The notes: generated from the sequence alone by a model not told the origin. 64,000 bases of DNA from Corythucha ciliata (GCA_038030265.1 CM075942.1:53782751-53846750), one strand, 5' to 3'. Positions 12,060 to 26,336 are shown, counted from the stretch's first letter. Made by a program: numbers and translations.

Positions 12060-13015
12060 TCCTGAGACGCGGCCTTTGTTTGTTTTGGACCCAAAAACTG
12101 ACTATTCATTCCCCCAAAAGAGCCAATTTTTGTCAAAAACTCGCTATTAACCAGAACATTGCCAGTTTTACCCGGAAATATGCTTCTAGAATAGCGAATA
12201 TACCCCAAAAATCTAATTATGAGGCTGAAAAACTTTAATTTAAGCCCCCTGAATCTGAATATTTGGCTAAATTTTGGTCTGCCGCAGACCGCGCGAATTC
12301 GCACAGCCCTGAAAATCCTTGAACAGATCATGATATCCGCCCTGAAAATGGGTAAATCGATCATTCGGCCACCCAAAATGGCCAATAATTCACGCCATCA
12401 GCTTGGCGGACTATTTGCGAGCGAAAAACGGCAAAACTGACTAGCCTAATTCGAACCACAAAAACAGCTAAGCTTATCATACTCGCGCTCCAAAATGGCA
12501 AAGCTGAAGATTCGCACCTTTCAAATGGCTCAACTGATTATTTGAGCGCTAAAAACAGACAACTGTCAATTCTTGCTCAAAAATAGCAAAACTGACTCCG
12601 CGCATCCTAAAATTGGCTAAACTTATGGTTCCAGAACAGATTATTCCTGCACCAAGCCAACCATTCACCTGCCAAAAATGGCCAAAGTGGCCATTCGCGT
12701 CTGGTCTTGACGGACTATTCGCGTCCCAAAAACGGTCACACTGACTATTCGCGTCCCAAAATGGCATAACAGACAGTTCGCGCTCTGAAAATGGCTTAGC
12801 TAACTATTTGGGCGCTTATAGTCAAACTGGCTATTCTTCCCAAAATTGGCAGTGGTGAACTGTATGCATCCTAAAAATGGCTAATGTGACGATTCCTGCC
12901 CTGAAAATGGCGAGGGTAACCATTCGCTCTCCAAATATGGCCGCACTGTCCATTCGTGCCATTTAAATGGCTAAACTGACGGTTCGCTATCTAAAATCGT
13001 TTAACTAGCCTTGGG
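12060..13015. repeat. Degenerate ~30-bp phrase array, 'TATTCGCG..CCAAAAATGGC' type
   Basis: About thirty imperfect units carry the wording ACTGACTATTCGCGTCCCAA followed by AAATGGCTAAA; good copies are near 12,700-12,770. Units vary in length and are heavily mutated. The core ATTCGCG-x-C-x(2)-AAAAT-x-G resembles the complement of the arrays at 38.6-40.1 kb and 61-64 kb, so I place it in the same superfamily. Confidence 0.75.
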
Positions 13016-16000
13016 TGGGGGGAAGGGGGCACGAAGTCAGTAGTTTTCGAACTGGAAAATCTTATTTCCGTGCTCAATCAACAGGTTTACAGCTAATTAG
13101 CTATTTTCGAACTCCTGGTGGTAGTGGGGTGGAGGGATTATCTCCCACCCGAGATTATAGAAAGTCGCACAACAGTTAAACCGTTACATCTCGGCAGATT
13201 TGGAGACTGGGGAGAGCAAGCCTTCGGCAAAGTGCAGGCTACAGTCTTTCAGGTATTAGTCGCAGTGATAAATACGTAATGGTTTTTGAGAACTCATTAG
13301 GAGGAAGAGTGTGAGGTTCAGGGAAGTTGTAATTAGCAGCCTTGGGGGCCAGTCGCCAGGCCGTTGATTCAGTTGGGTTCAGGTAGCGATCTGTTGGCTT
13401 TTAATTACAAATCTCCTAGAGCTGGAGAAGCGTGTTTCCCACGGGAAGGGGGGCGTGGGGGTATGAGGGAAATGAAATAGCGAAAACGAACCTCTCAGGA
13501 AATAGGTTGAGGGCCTTAGACCCGGCCGTCGAAGTCTCCAAAAAGGTGCGTAGGAGCCCAGATCAGGGGAATGGATGCCTATGTTGCCAGGCAGGAGTGG
13601 TAGGGATGTTCAAGGGCCACTATATGGGCTATACATATAGGCGGCCGGGCTTCACGTTCTCGTTATGAACCTCCAGTTCGTGAACACCGTATATGTAAAT
13701 CATCACTACTAGTCTGACCCTAAATCATAGGGCTATTGCTTGGACGTTTCGGACTCGGCTAAGCCACGTGTGTCAGCTCTCTGTAAGGATGACACCCCGA
13801 CTCGATAGGTGTTAAAAACTACTATCGCTCGGTTGTTTTCATTATTGAAGCACGCGCTTTCGTTGTAACGGACGGCGAAAGGGCACGTAAAATCAAAATC
13901 GAACGTTGACGCTTTTAAGGAAGTTGATTCACCGTTTGGTTTATAAAATTTTGATTGCGTCGATAAAGAAAGAAAAAAATGCTTTGATTTCTACTGTGTT
14001 AGGTCTCTGATTTGCCGTTTTTTATCGGGGAGGACTACGAAACACGAACATTTAGGGTCATGAGGGGAGCGGGGTGACGGATCCAAGCGGATATTACAGG
14101 CTGAGAGAAAAAGTGTCCTAATAGGATTAAAACACGAAAGCAGGATATGAATCAATTAGGAGATTTCTCCTCATTGATATTTTGTACGTATTACTTGATG
14201 CTTTTGGCCCCCCCCCCCCTAAAAGTTTGCCCCGAAAAAAAAATTGTGAATTCAGTGTGCTCATATCGTTCGCGTTACTCAGCCGTGAAGGTGGGAAACT
14301 TTGCGGTGCTTTGAGCTCTCCCCTCCAATCGTCTCTCCTTCCCGTAGGAAAATATTTTGATCCATCAGGTTTTTAGCGTTTCCACGGACACGCTTAGAGC
14401 GTGTTCGAGCGAATTAGGACATTCAAATCGCTCCCATCGTTGTTTCGCTCATATCATTCCCATTATTTACGTAATTGACCCCAACTTTGTTGGTGGTGGA
14501 GTGTGGTTAGAGGTAGGACATAAAATAGGATTTACTTTTACCTTTTTTTAAAAATTTTTTTTTACGTCGCTCCATCTTCTTTTTTCTTCTTCTTCTGTTG
14601 GATTTTTGTGTGTCCTCCTTTTCCTTCAATCTGAAAGGAGAGAACACACACACAAAAAAAAATCATTGTCCTCTGATGAATAGTACTCGTTCCCATGTGG
14701 GTGAGCGAAGGGAATCTTCCGTGGTTGAGGGGGGCGAATGTTGAAGAGGATCGTGGTTGCTACGCTCCTCCAAAGGCGTGACTTCAAAAACTCTTTTTCG
14801 CTTTCTCTCTCTTTACTTCTCGCGCCCACGCCGCACTATTAAACGTATTCGACAACACAGGCAACAAAAAAAATCGAAGCATACAAAATTGAACACCCCC
14901 CCCCTTCCAACACGTCCCCTTAAAATTGTCTAAAGTGAGATTTTTGAATTACACGCCTTTTGATATACCAGTTCGCCCCCCCCCCCCACATTTTTTTTTT
15001 TAAAGCGTGCGTATTTTTAAATGACGCTCAACCAAGAGGTTGACATGACAAGTGCCACTTGTCCCCCCCCCCCACTACTGCTGCCAAGTAACTAAGGGGT
15101 TTCGCGCTGTGTGGCTGAAATTCTTCGGCAGAACGCGTATCGCTTTAAATGTCTAAAATTACGTAACATCACTCTTCTCGTTCTTAAAAACTTGAAACAA
15201 AAAATAATAACAGAAATAGTATAGAAATAAAGTAAACTAGAAGTCTGAGAGGAAAAACACCGAGTTGAAAGTCGATGCAATTATAGGCGTCATACCGTAT
15301 TTTCCGTATTGAAGGGGGGGGGGTGCAATGTCACGTATACCCATACTTATAGCTTTTAAATGAGCTTAAACATTTTGATAACAATTTTTGTCAAGGTAGC
15401 TGATTTTCTCCAATTTTCTTTGTCTTTTTTATAATACGTTGAATATTATTTATCTTTTTTTATTGTTTATTTTATCTCATTGTGATAGGCGGTGAAGAGG
15501 GTGCCGGCTCGTCCTTGAAATGTATCCATTCTGTTGAAATGGAGACGGTTTTTAAAACTAAAAACCAGTTCATTTCATCTTTTGTCTCATTTTATTTATT
15601 TCTTAGTTCCACTAAGCCGCGCGCTTTAATCTATCAACTAATTTTTGTTGGGATTGTTATTTTTTAAATTTCTGGCTCCCAGTTGTAAATGGTCACTTGC
15701 CCAACATTGGCCTGGCGAGGGGAGGGGTTTTTTCTTTTGGTCTTGTCTCCCCATCATCAACCCCATGTGTATGACTGGTTTGGCAGCTTCATTGAGGCCT
15801 AAACAGAAAATGAACGCCAGTGCAAATAAATCGTGGGTGTATCGACCTTAAATTTCGCTTTCTTAAAAAACGTTCTTCTCGGCCAAAGGATCTGGGTCAT
15901 ACGACCGCGAAAGAGGTCATCGAGAAGTTGGGGTGGGTGAGGGACTGGAGTTTCAATTTTATAAAACAAGATTTTCATTATTGAAAGTCCAAAGAGTAGA

Positions 16001-17989
16001 CGGGACAAGTTTTAAAGTAGAGTGTAAACAAATGAAAGAAGAGGAACAAAAAGTGAAAGCTCCGGACGTATCATCGCTTGAGTTTCATCTCATCGTTAAT
16101 TATGTATTTCTGTTTTCCAAAAAACGATTATTTTTTTTGTTGAAGTGGTTCCCAAAGCAGAAAGCAGGCCCTTGAACGGTCCCAAGTTTAATGGTTAGCA
16201 CGTGCCGTTTAGTTAGAAGGGCGAGAGTCTCTAAAGTGAGAAAAAACTGTAACCTGGAGAACTTTGTGGTTATTGAGTGGAGAAGCTGTATAGGAATGAA
16301 AACGGTATTACGGTACATCAGCCAGGCTCTTTACGTATTAAAACGGTGAGACAACGCATTTTTCCCTCGTCTCAACGTGTAGAATCCTCGAGTTTTTCAG
16401 TTTAAGTATAGTTTTCAGCTGTGGGAATTTAAGTCGCCCCAAAATTTATTGCGCGTCGCCTCTTCTCTCGGCTCACCCCCACCCCACCGCCCACACACTC
16501 TCGTGCGAAAAAAAAATTCACCTTCAATCGAGCACTCTTTAAAAGTTATTTAAAACAAGGTCGAGAGCCTGAGATCTCCCGACGTCACCTTGATCTTTAT
16601 CGCTTTCCAATAAATTCTCGGTGCTCTGGGGAGATGCCGTTTAATGAGTTCCGCCCAAATCTTGATCGTTCCGGGACTGTCACGATTTTATTTGGTATTG
16701 TCGATGCCCCCTCTCCGCAATTCTCTTTTCAGTTCTACTGTCGTTACTTTTGGTTCATATTTTTGTTGAAAGTTAAAGCTATTTTCAGCTCTAAAATTTG
16801 GCATTTGTTTCCTCCCTCCCTCCTTCCTCATAGTACCTTCGAAATGGGCAACCTTTCAAAGAATGCCGCAGCTGCAATTTCCTAATTTTCTATCTGTTCC
16901 TTATAATTGTTACTATAACATTTTTGTTGTTTTATAATTAAAGGAGGGAAGGGTCACAATCACAACACACCCCCGTACTATGTAAAGTGTTATACCGTTT
17001 TGCGTAGGGGTCTGGACATGGGATGGATGAAGCGGCGGCCTTGCCTTTTTTTCTCATCTACAAATGAGAAGAAACTCGTCGAAGAAACCAAAGGGCGATT
17101 CGGTAATATACCAAGCAACAAAAATATTATCACGAGGAGGAAAGGAGATTTTTAAAAAATCACAAAACTTTGCTAACCTTTTGAAAAAGGTGTGGGGAGT
17201 CCTAGAAAATTTTAACAATTGTACCTGCATGAATGTTTTTTAACTTGCATGTTTAATTTTATTAACTTTTGGAGCGTTCTCTCTGCGGCTGTGGTTTTCC
17301 CCCCTAACCCTTCACCCATCCAACATCAAGACGGAAGTGGCTTATTACGCTTCGAAGCAGTATCACTGTAAGCTCAGTGATCCATAAATTGGTCCGTACT
17401 GAGGCACCGGGATTGGTATAGAAATGATGTCGAGAATGCTTCCCACCCCTCCGTTGTTAACTTACTTCCTCACACGAGATATTCTGGGTTGTTTATTAGT
17501 TTTTCACGCTTTATTGCCGGTTAATAATTTGGTTTATTATAGTCCGACGAACCTCGTGATGCTATGAATTTCAACGATCCTGTTGTTCAACAGATGAAAT
17601 TCGCGATAACTGTGCTATGATTTTCGCCCTGTTCGAACGGTAGATCATAGGGAGAGAAGAACTCAAAAACGCCCGAAATTAATTTCATTTTTTTACAAGT
17701 TCGAGCTTTTATTAATCTCGAGCTTAGTGCTTTTTTCTTTTGAAAAATTGGGGCTTCCACTGCCATACTTTTACCTAGTTATGGGGGGGGGGGGCTTCAA
17801 CTCAGTGCACTTTGATTCGCTGACGTCCCCCGGGCCTGGCAGATTGTTTCATTCTCAGGAATCTCATCGTGGTTTCCGGACAAAAGAAGGTTTTAGGATT
17901 TAGGAAGGTTTTAGGAAAAAAAAACAATTTTTCGCGTGCAATTCGAGTCATTAGCTTCCGCGGTCCTTTTTTTTTAAATTGAGCCTCAA
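13016..17989. other. No gene recognised; rich in poly(C)/poly(G) runs
   Basis: Runs of nine or more C or G occur near 14,211, 14,897, 14,986, 15,065, 15,306 and 17,781. A GC-richer patch at about 13,300-13,680 holds a 78-codon frame without recognisable content. No splice-flanked exon is convincing. Confidence 0.35.
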
Positions 17990-18028
17990 CCAGCGAGCAC
18001 AGATACATTTTTTATCTGTGCTCGCTGG
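17990..18028. repeat. Perfect 16-bp hairpin from inverted duplication
   Basis: The arms CCAGCGAGCACAGATA (17,990-18,005) and TATCTGTGCTCGCTGG (18,013-18,028) are exact complements around a 7-base loop. The word CCTCAAC occurs just left of the left arm and just right of the right arm. That pattern is expected if a short stretch was copied back on itself during replication. Confidence 0.9.
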
Positions 18029-21000
18029 CCTCAACCCACCTCAAAAGCATTTTCTCCATGCATGATTGAGTGCCCCCCCCCCTGCCAATTCGAATAAATC
18101 ATGAAGTGACTATTTTGAAGGTTTAATGCTAATTTCAGCGATTTTGTTTTTGCGTGTGTAGGGTACTGCTATGTGGTGGGAGGGGTAGATACGTTTTCCC
18201 CGGTGATCTAAGCGAACTTATTGGGCGTATTCGCGCTTTCTCCCATAAATTATATTCGGTGTAAATATAGAATGACGGTGAAATTGCGAGAGGGTGCGAT
18301 GGTGTGGGGGGGGGTAATTGGACGTCCTTAATGCGGTTGTGATGCTGAAAAGATAAAAGCTTTTCGACAAGTGGTTTATAATTGAGTCATGTTACTACGT
18401 ACTATAGTGGAGTCGTTTGGGAGAAGATTGGCCTCTTCGTGGAAACCATTTTTCTCTCCCCCCCCCTTACGTTGCTATCGTTGCAACTAAACAATAAGCC
18501 CCTAATGTCAAGAATTCTCGAGTGGGTGACGTTTTTTCCTTTCAATTCAAAGCGCAATTTTTCCTTTCAATGTTTTTGAAGAGAAAACTACTAGCCCCCC
18601 CCCCTCCCCAAAGTTTTATCTTACAATTGTAACCGATTTTAATACTACTCTCTTATTCCAGGAGTGCCTCAGTTTCGAGTCCATTGACCCCCCCACCACC
18701 ACCATCAAACTTCTTTAAACCAATTAATTCTAGCCCCCTAGTATATGGCGTGATCGCGCTGTTTCGAAACTTAAGATTGAGTGACCCCTTTCCCCTTACT
18801 ATCTTCGAACGAATTTTCTCGGTGCGGCTTATAAGTTCACGCTCCAAAACCACACTCTTTTGCATGAATGACCGTTTTCACCTTCGTTATTGTCGTCATC
18901 TTTTTTTTGGAGGTGCAGCGCGGGCGGTCGGCGGACGGGGGGGGGGGCTCAATAGAAGATTCGTGACGGTGACGGACTCCCTCCAATCTGTGGGGGTTTG
19001 TCATTGTGTTTTCTCGTGATTAGTCTTTTCTCTCTCTCTCCCTCTTGCGGGAAGACGATTTTTCGAAAGATAATTAAGTGAAAGTTTTCATCGAGGCACA
19101 GTTTTTGAATAGCAAAAAAAGAATTGTAACGTAGGTACCTTCCCAACTCAGGGCATTGTTATATGAAAGAGAAAAAACCTTCGGTTCTGAAGGGTTGGAG
19201 ACGCTTCCTTATTCGTGACTCATTTAAACGCGAAAGAGACAATTCCGCGCGTAATATTTTTGATATTTTGTCATTAATGAGCCCCTCATCGGCTCACTTT
19301 CTTTTTCGATGTGCCCAACTACTGTCAATTATAGACGCTAACACTGTTTGGGATGACGAAACGATCCAAATAGGGTGAAGGAGAGATGTGAGGTTTTGCG
19401 AGAGCCTGCACACGCAGTACGTGATTTTTCACTGTCGATATATTTGTTCCGCTTGAAATGTAGGCTAGCGGAAAAAAATACTTCGGATTTCCACAAGTCG
19501 GCCTTTTTTTGGTTGCTCAATTTTTATTTTACAGTGAGTGGAAGGCCGATGATAAACATCTCGCGAAAACTGCGGCGTGGGTGGGAGCGATGGAGCGTAT
19601 ATACACTCCATGGGGCATTTGTGTATTCAGTGCACCATTGTTGTCCCGTTTGGATAGTCAAGAACCCCCAACCACTAAAATACCACTATAATAGTAATCA
19701 ATAGAGCCTCTGATTAAATTTAGCGTCCCCAAAGTGGGTCCCGTGTGGGTACGGCATTGCTATGTACTTGAAGCGAGCGGCCTAACCCACAAGGCCGCAC
19801 ATCCTTATTGGGCAGATATAGTTGGTACATGCATTTATTCGCTTGCGTGTCTTATGGGCCAGGATTAAAATGTTTTAATGACGCTGAATCATTTTTAGCC
19901 GCACAGGCGACTCGCATTTTCTCTTCTTTTTCACTCGCTCTCACTCACACTCTCTCTCTCTCTCTCCCTCTCTCTCTTGTAATCAGTCCGTGACTTCCGT
20001 TTTATTACACCTCCGCACCAACACCCACCGTTCGCTTCTTTCTGAACGGATACAATAAAAGAATCGGGTCCCCTCGCGATTACTCGCAATTTCTCGGAAT
20101 AAATTATTCGAGTTTCCTTTACGTTTTTGTATCGGTTTTTGAGCGATAAGTAATCCTATTGTTTTAAACGTTGTTTATAACGATGCTTCCCGCGCCCCTC
20201 ACTCCCCTATTCCTAATTTCCTAATAGTACCCGAGCAGGAAGTGATATAAATCTAAAACAATTACAGGCGTTCGCGTTTCTTGATATTATTGGAATATTT
20301 TTTTTTAAGTTTCATAATCCTTTTTGTCGTGTTTTGTAAGCATTTATGTACTTCAAAGGATTGTATTGTTTCATTTTTTTTCGTCTGATACCCCGAGGTC
20401 ACGGCCAATAGGAAGCATAGCATATACCCATCAGCAGACAATGAAGCACCAAGGACAATTAATTGTTCGTAATATCAATCAGTGCGCGGTCGGTGTCTTC
20501 TTGTCTTGCGGGATCGGACAGAATTTCCTAGAAGATAAGGAACAAATTTATATACCTTTTTCGTGGAATAAAATGTCTAGTTCCCCCCCCCCCCCATACA
20601 AGGCCGCTTACAATTTGGTTATTTGCTTCCTGAAGAGAGGGGAGTAGTGTAAAACTGGTTTGATCGGTGAACATCCGCATAATATTGCCTTAAACAGGAA
20701 ACATTCTTTGCACCTATTTACCGTCGCTCCAAATGTTTTTCCTCGTGTGTGTCAGGGTTCATCGAACACGTACCATCGTTCTACGGGTGGGGGGGGGGTG
20801 CTCCCCGCGTTTCAATTTGTATTCCCTTCAGTCCTGCTTACAGTAAGGTCACCTTTCGTATAACTTGTTTTTTTTTTGTTTTTTTTTCGACTTCTTTGGA
20901 GGATTTTAAGAGGGAAATAGAAAAATCAGGATGTTTTGAATGGCGCAGTGGTTGGTGACTGACCATACTGTGTTGGAAAGCAGAGGTAGGGGTGGCCGGC

Positions 21001-23887
21001 ACAATTGATATGAATTAAGAACAAGAGAAATGTTTTTTTTTTTGTTTCCATTCGCGTTGTCATTCTGGCCTTGAAAAGGCCTACGTCTTAATTCACGATC
21101 TAGTTTTTTGCAGCGCAGTTGCCCAAAACAGCGAGTTAAAATGGAATACATTTTAGTCGCCTGTGAAAAGACTGTGAGGGGGGGAGCAGGTGCTTCACGA
21201 TAATCACCGCCACTCCACTTGTATAGTTGAAGGAACTCCAAGCCTTCTGCCCCCTAAGGTTGTGGGATTGTATTACTTTGAGCCGTCAAATTCACCTAAA
21301 TGCGTACATTTTACGCCCTTCGCTATACGCTTGGTGATGGAAGAATTGGAACAAACGTCTGTTTTGATGAAGACAAGCATCACTGTGAAGCTTCGAACAA
21401 CAACTGTCTGTTATTAGTCAAGGCGAAAATGGCTCCATTGTCCAATCTATTTACAAACCATTCCATTGTTTGAAGACTCTCCCTTTCCTACCACTTTTGG
21501 GCGACTTTAAAACCGCGAAATGCCGCTCCTTGTAACGCTGCTGCACTTCTTCATTTTCTCTTTTATATCTGTCGTATTTCTTTTCGAAGCACGTCTATCT
21601 AGCCCACTAACCTGAAAATTGATTCAGGACAGTCACGGTGCTGACTGAGAAAACAAAAAACAATGCGTTCATCCTCTTACGAATTCAGCACGGGGTCCCT
21701 TTTCCAAATGTCGACGTTCGCGTTAGCCTCTTCCCTCACATCATGGTAGTTTTTCTCTGTGAGTGTGGGCTGAAAAATTAGACCTCTATTGGCTTAATTC
21801 AAGGTCGCCAAATACTCAAGACGCAAGTTGAATTGAGGAAGAAATACGCGGGTGATATGCCAGATGACAGGTTCAGGGACTTTCTGGTCGAGCGTTGATC
21901 TATACGTAGATGGTAACACGGGAAGACGGCTGCCTAGGTTTCACGCCAGACGTTGTTCGGGCTCAGGTAAAGGCTGCCAAGTGATTCAAGTTTGATCACG
22001 CCGCCACTTTCGTTCAACGCTAAGCTCCTAAGGGACTCCCCTACTGGCCATGCGCAGTGAGAAAGTTGAATATCGTTTAAAATGTCCTGCGTGGTTGCAC
22101 GCTGAACTTCGTCTCTCGGCTTACAGGGAAGCACTGGGGCCACTTGATCGGGGGTGGGTCAACATCCCAGCTCCACGTGATGGCCATTCTGGGTGAATTT
22201 GACTGTCAACCGACTGTGGTAGGTAATAAGTTGTTAGGAGCTGAGTTGATGGGACCAGGCCTAGTAGTTTTATGCAGACCGAAGATGGCGTGAAGCCCCT
22301 CAGGTAAGTCCCGGAACGGGATAGTTACTGGCCACACCTTAGGGTATCTCGGCGGGGTACGGGGTAAATTTATAAATTTTCGCGGTGGGGAGCGGGTGTT
22401 TGTGGCGGAACGCTATTTGAGGCATTTAAGCCAAACGAACTATTTAAGGGCCAAATCCTACGAAATTCGCAGTTCAAAAAACAAAAACAAAAAAACTGAA
22501 AACTCAGATTCTACGGCTAAAGTAAGTGACATTTCTCGGTCTTATCCTTTAATCCTCGTATTTTTCTCTCCAGTTGTCATCCCCAAAACTTATCGCAGAT
22601 AGCCCCTCCCCCTCATCCATCGATCAGCCCCCAAACCGCTCCAAACGAACGGCACTATAACAGTTCGCGTTTAGAAAAGACGTATAGTCGCTCGTACGTA
22701 TAATGTTAAGAATTGAAAAGTCTCTCTAGAAGAAGTCTTCTCCACTATAAAGGAGTGAAGAACGGATCTTATAACGGGAGATTCTCCTCTTCGTCGTCAT
22801 CTTCAAGTTGTTAAAAAAGTTGTGATCGAGAAACACGTGTGATATGCGCTTATCCGAATGATTGGGGGGGGGGGGTCCTTGTGTGTTGTTGTTTTTTTCC
22901 CAAACTGACGATCACCACTGTCACTCTTAATCGTGTTTTTATAAATTGAATGAATTGCCTTATAGCTCCATAAAAACGAACACTAATTGATGAGAGACAA
23001 CTGTTCTCGGCAGGTTCGTCCGTAACGAGAGTTACTCTCGTAACGGCTCTCTTTTCTCGCGTTTTTCCCCCTTCCTTTGTTGGGTGACAGTTCAGTCCGA
23101 ACCAAATCCTTGGAAACTCAACTTTTTTTCGTAAGCGATTACTCTCATTGTCAGTTACGAAAACCTGCAACTTCTTTTTTTTTTTCTTTAGCCGCTCTTC
23201 AATTTTGTCGTCATTTTTTAAAATTAACCGTAATCTTTGGACTTTCGAGTGGGTACCCCTGGGTGGGTTTTCGTCTCGACCATTTTCGTGTTTTGTGTTA
23301 GACGCGGTGGTTTGTGGTGTTGATGGGAGGGGGAGCCCGTGATGTTTTAACCCCGAGGTTGATGGTGATGTGTTTGGCGTGCGCAATCCATTCGCCTTTA
23401 TACCCTGACAAAATATGTTTGACCCGGTTTCCCTACTCCGCGGAAGAGTGACACAATAATCTTTTTTTAAAGGCCAAGCCGCTTTTGGTGTTTACTCGAT
23501 GAGCGGGGTGTGGGGGACTCGGGGGTGGAATTGAGATTGCGATGTGGGCACCCAGCACCACTGTGGTGAGGGGGGGCTGTAGCGTACAATTTCTAGGGGA
23601 ACATTGTTGTCTTCCATGACTCAATTGGCGTCTTCTTTCCATTAAAGCTGTTCTTACTATTTCCTTGATGCAAGCGAGATAAACTTCACGTTTTCGTTGT
23701 GTACTATAGTGAGTTAGTTGGTCGGGGAGGGGGACACACTTTCAAAAGGAAGACTCTATTTCTAAAGTCGGGATACACTCCTGGCGGTAATCCAGGTTCC
23801 AAAAAGTAAATAAGTCGATGTTTATGATGTCCTTTGATGAAAAAACGCTACGTTTGTTTTAAGCCTTCCTGGTTCATATTTTAATCG
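18029..23887. other. No firm gene; one weak exon candidate at 18,662
   Basis: A good acceptor (CTCTCTTATTCCAG) ends at 18,661. The following frame, taken in phase 2, reads RSASVSSPLTPPPPPSNFF and would be phase-compatible with the exon ending at 8702, but no donor is persuasive. A CT microsatellite lies at about 19,931-19,979. A GC-richer block at about 21,840-22,370 may be a decayed transposon. Poly(G)/(C) runs occur at 18,072, 18,594, 18,936, 20,582 and 22,863. Confidence 0.3.
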
Positions 23888-23916
23888 TATTTGTCGTTTT
23901 TTTGTTCACAGGTAAG
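23888..23916 (+). promoter_or_regulatory. Recursive-splice-like site (TTTGTTCACAG|GTAAG)
   Basis: A long pyrimidine stretch ending TTTGTTCACAG at 23,911 is followed at once by GTAAGAAAT. A 3' and a 5' splice site thus share one junction with no exon between. In Drosophila and vertebrates this motif marks ratchet points where very long introns are removed stepwise. Its position fits a long plus-strand intron, either of the candidate gene at 6.2-8.7 kb or leading to the 5' UTR acceptor of the kinase gene at 34,541. Confidence 0.4.
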
Positions 23917-25609
23917 AAATTTTAACTGTTCGTCCGGTAATTTATCAAAAGAAATTACAACCGTGAGTAGCCCCCCATTTCAAGCTTCTAAATTTATCTC
24001 GAAATCCATCAATCCCTGTCTTTAATTTGCCGCGTTTCTTTCTATAATTTCTCTCAGTTTAATAATTTTGACCCCTTGCAACGTAATTTTTTCTGTTTCG
24101 GTAACATAACCGTGTGGGGAAACAGCATGGGAGGGGCGTTGACGATGATTTATAGATTTTTCATCGGCGAAAGGTCACCGCCAATGATGCAAGTCGTTTT
24201 CACTATTGAATTTCCATTTATATCAGTCCCGCCAATGGTGGTTGTAACGTGGGGGGGGGGGCAGTGTTTGACTATATGAGGCCGGGTTTTGTGTGATTCA
24301 TAAAAACAGCAGCTTTAAAGCATTACCTCTGCTTTTTTTGTTGTTGTTAAAACGTTCCATCTCCTTGAACTTTCGAATTTTTCCTCTTTTTTTTTCTCGC
24401 CAAGTTCGGAGCTTTTGACATTTCCTATTTTTAAAAATAGGCGCCCTCCCCCCTTCAGCCGAACGTTTTCTTTCTCAATATTTTATAGAATTTTGTTGCG
24501 TACGAATTTCTTGCAGTGTCACTGACATAGAAGTTTTATTTGTTTTAAAAGAGGAAAATAATTTTATTGTTTCTTTATCGACGTTTTATAGCTAAAATCA
24601 AACGAGTGGTCATCACTCAGGAACCCGCCACTAGAATTGCTACACTTTTTATTGTCTGTACTCGTAAAATTTAACGAGAGTGTACCCCATCCCCTCATCA
24701 CTCATCATTTTCACCTAAAAGCCGTGATAATTCATTAGCCTTGAAATATTTTATAGCTGGTTATAACGGTCCTCTTGCGGGATAATGAATCTCCTGTTTA
24801 GGGAGGGGGACGTCAAATTCTGTGATTGAATAGTCACTTTTTGGGGTGGGGTGTGGTATGTGGAAGGGATTTAAACGTTCTGTCAAATGAGCAGCACGGT
24901 TTCTGCGGCTAATGCACAATTTTTAGGCAAAGTTTCGTATACGATTAAAACAGTTTGTAAAGAGGAAAAGCATGCCCACTTAGTCTTGAAGTGATTTTCA
25001 GGGGCAAAATGTCTCAGTTTGAGTGCAAGGGAAGAAGCGAATGTCTTCCGGTGGGATTCTAAAGCTGATCTCTCTCCAGAGAGTAGCGTCCACTAAATGT
25101 GGCCCAGGGCGGCCCAGGGTGGGCGTATAAGGGCGGACCCCTAGAGTGTAAAGAGCAGGTGAATGTGAGGACGGAACGTTCCGTGGGGAAATGTTTCGTG
25201 GTGGGACTGATAGAATTGCCCGTTCTTATGTTCTATATAGAGCTTTCAGGACTCACAAGTTTTTTAGTTAGAAGGGCTACGGACTCATTTTTTTATATTT
25301 TTGTTTGCCCCAATTCCGACAGCAATACCACCCCTCGGGGATGATTGATATGACATGTGGAGCCCACCGACGACTTGGGCGCTCTCGGTCTCAGTCAGCA
25401 AACTACCATTTTTTAACTGTTTCCAGGAGGGGCATGGAGTTAATGGGAGTAAAATTGCAGTTCTTGAGTAAACTACGGGTTCTAATTGCCAGTGGCAATT
25501 TTACGGGTAGGTTTTGGGGGAGTTTACGCTGAAATTAGTACCCGGAAATGTCTATCTCGCGGATAGGTTCTGTATTGGGTGTTTCGGATATGTATGTCAT
25601 AGGAATTTT
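23917..25609. other. No gene recognised
   Basis: AT-rich sequence with a poly(G) run near 24,251 and a GC-richer patch at about 25,080-25,250 containing GGCCCAGGGCGGCCCAGGG-type wording, possibly the edge of the element carrying the following array. No coding exon is supported. Confidence 0.3.
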
Positions 25610-26294
25610 TCAGGCTTTGTGCTATGCACATTCGCCGCCGCAAAAAAGGCACCGAAACTTACAATTTTGGTTACATTGAAAATTAATGCCATAAACTTGC
25701 ATTTTCAAAGGAATTGATACCCGAATATGGCGGATATGTCGCCATAAAACTTCCAATTTTTTCAGTATTCTGTTGGATCCGCCGCCATGAAACTTTGAAT
25801 TTCACTTAAATTAGCCCGAAACTTGCAATTTTGCGGATATTCAACCAGGAAAATTCCGGCTCAAAGGACCCGAAATCGCCAACTCACAAATACTCATCTA
25901 TACAACATGTTGCAATATGCAATAACACTGCTATTTCGCAGTCCCCAGGATCCGCACCCATTAAAAAACCACCACTTCCTTTCCCTACCGGGTTCATTAA
26001 AGTAAAAATGGCTGAAACTTGCAATTTCACTGAAATTAAGGCGTGAAACTCGCGATTTTTCAGCCACTGTTGGAGACTTGAAGCCAAATGTTACAATTTT
26101 GTCTGGTGGGGGGGGGGGGGAGTTTGTCAGCCTACGACGTTGCGCTGTCCGTTGTGGCCGGTTAGCTCGAGGGCTGAACCCACAAAAATAATTTGCGGAC
26201 CTCCAATTTCACGGATATTTAGCCCCCAAACTTGCGATGTTTACGAAATTAAGACCCGCAACTTGCACTTTTGATGACATCGAACTGTGCAAGA

Positions 26295-26336
<42 letters not shown>

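Noticed and set aside
11852..12385. 177-codon minus-strand frame
   Set aside because: Half lies in the 12.1-13.0 kb array; no motif, no conserved start.
13432..13668. 78-codon plus-strand frame in a GC-richer patch with a GTGCGTAG donor-like site
   Set aside because: No acceptor with a pyrimidine tract, no known motif, and frequent local duplications; more likely old transposon sequence.
22850..23386. 178-codon minus-strand frame with a Lys-rich stretch
   Set aside because: It contains translations of G and T/A homopolymers, and no splice sites or known motif support it.
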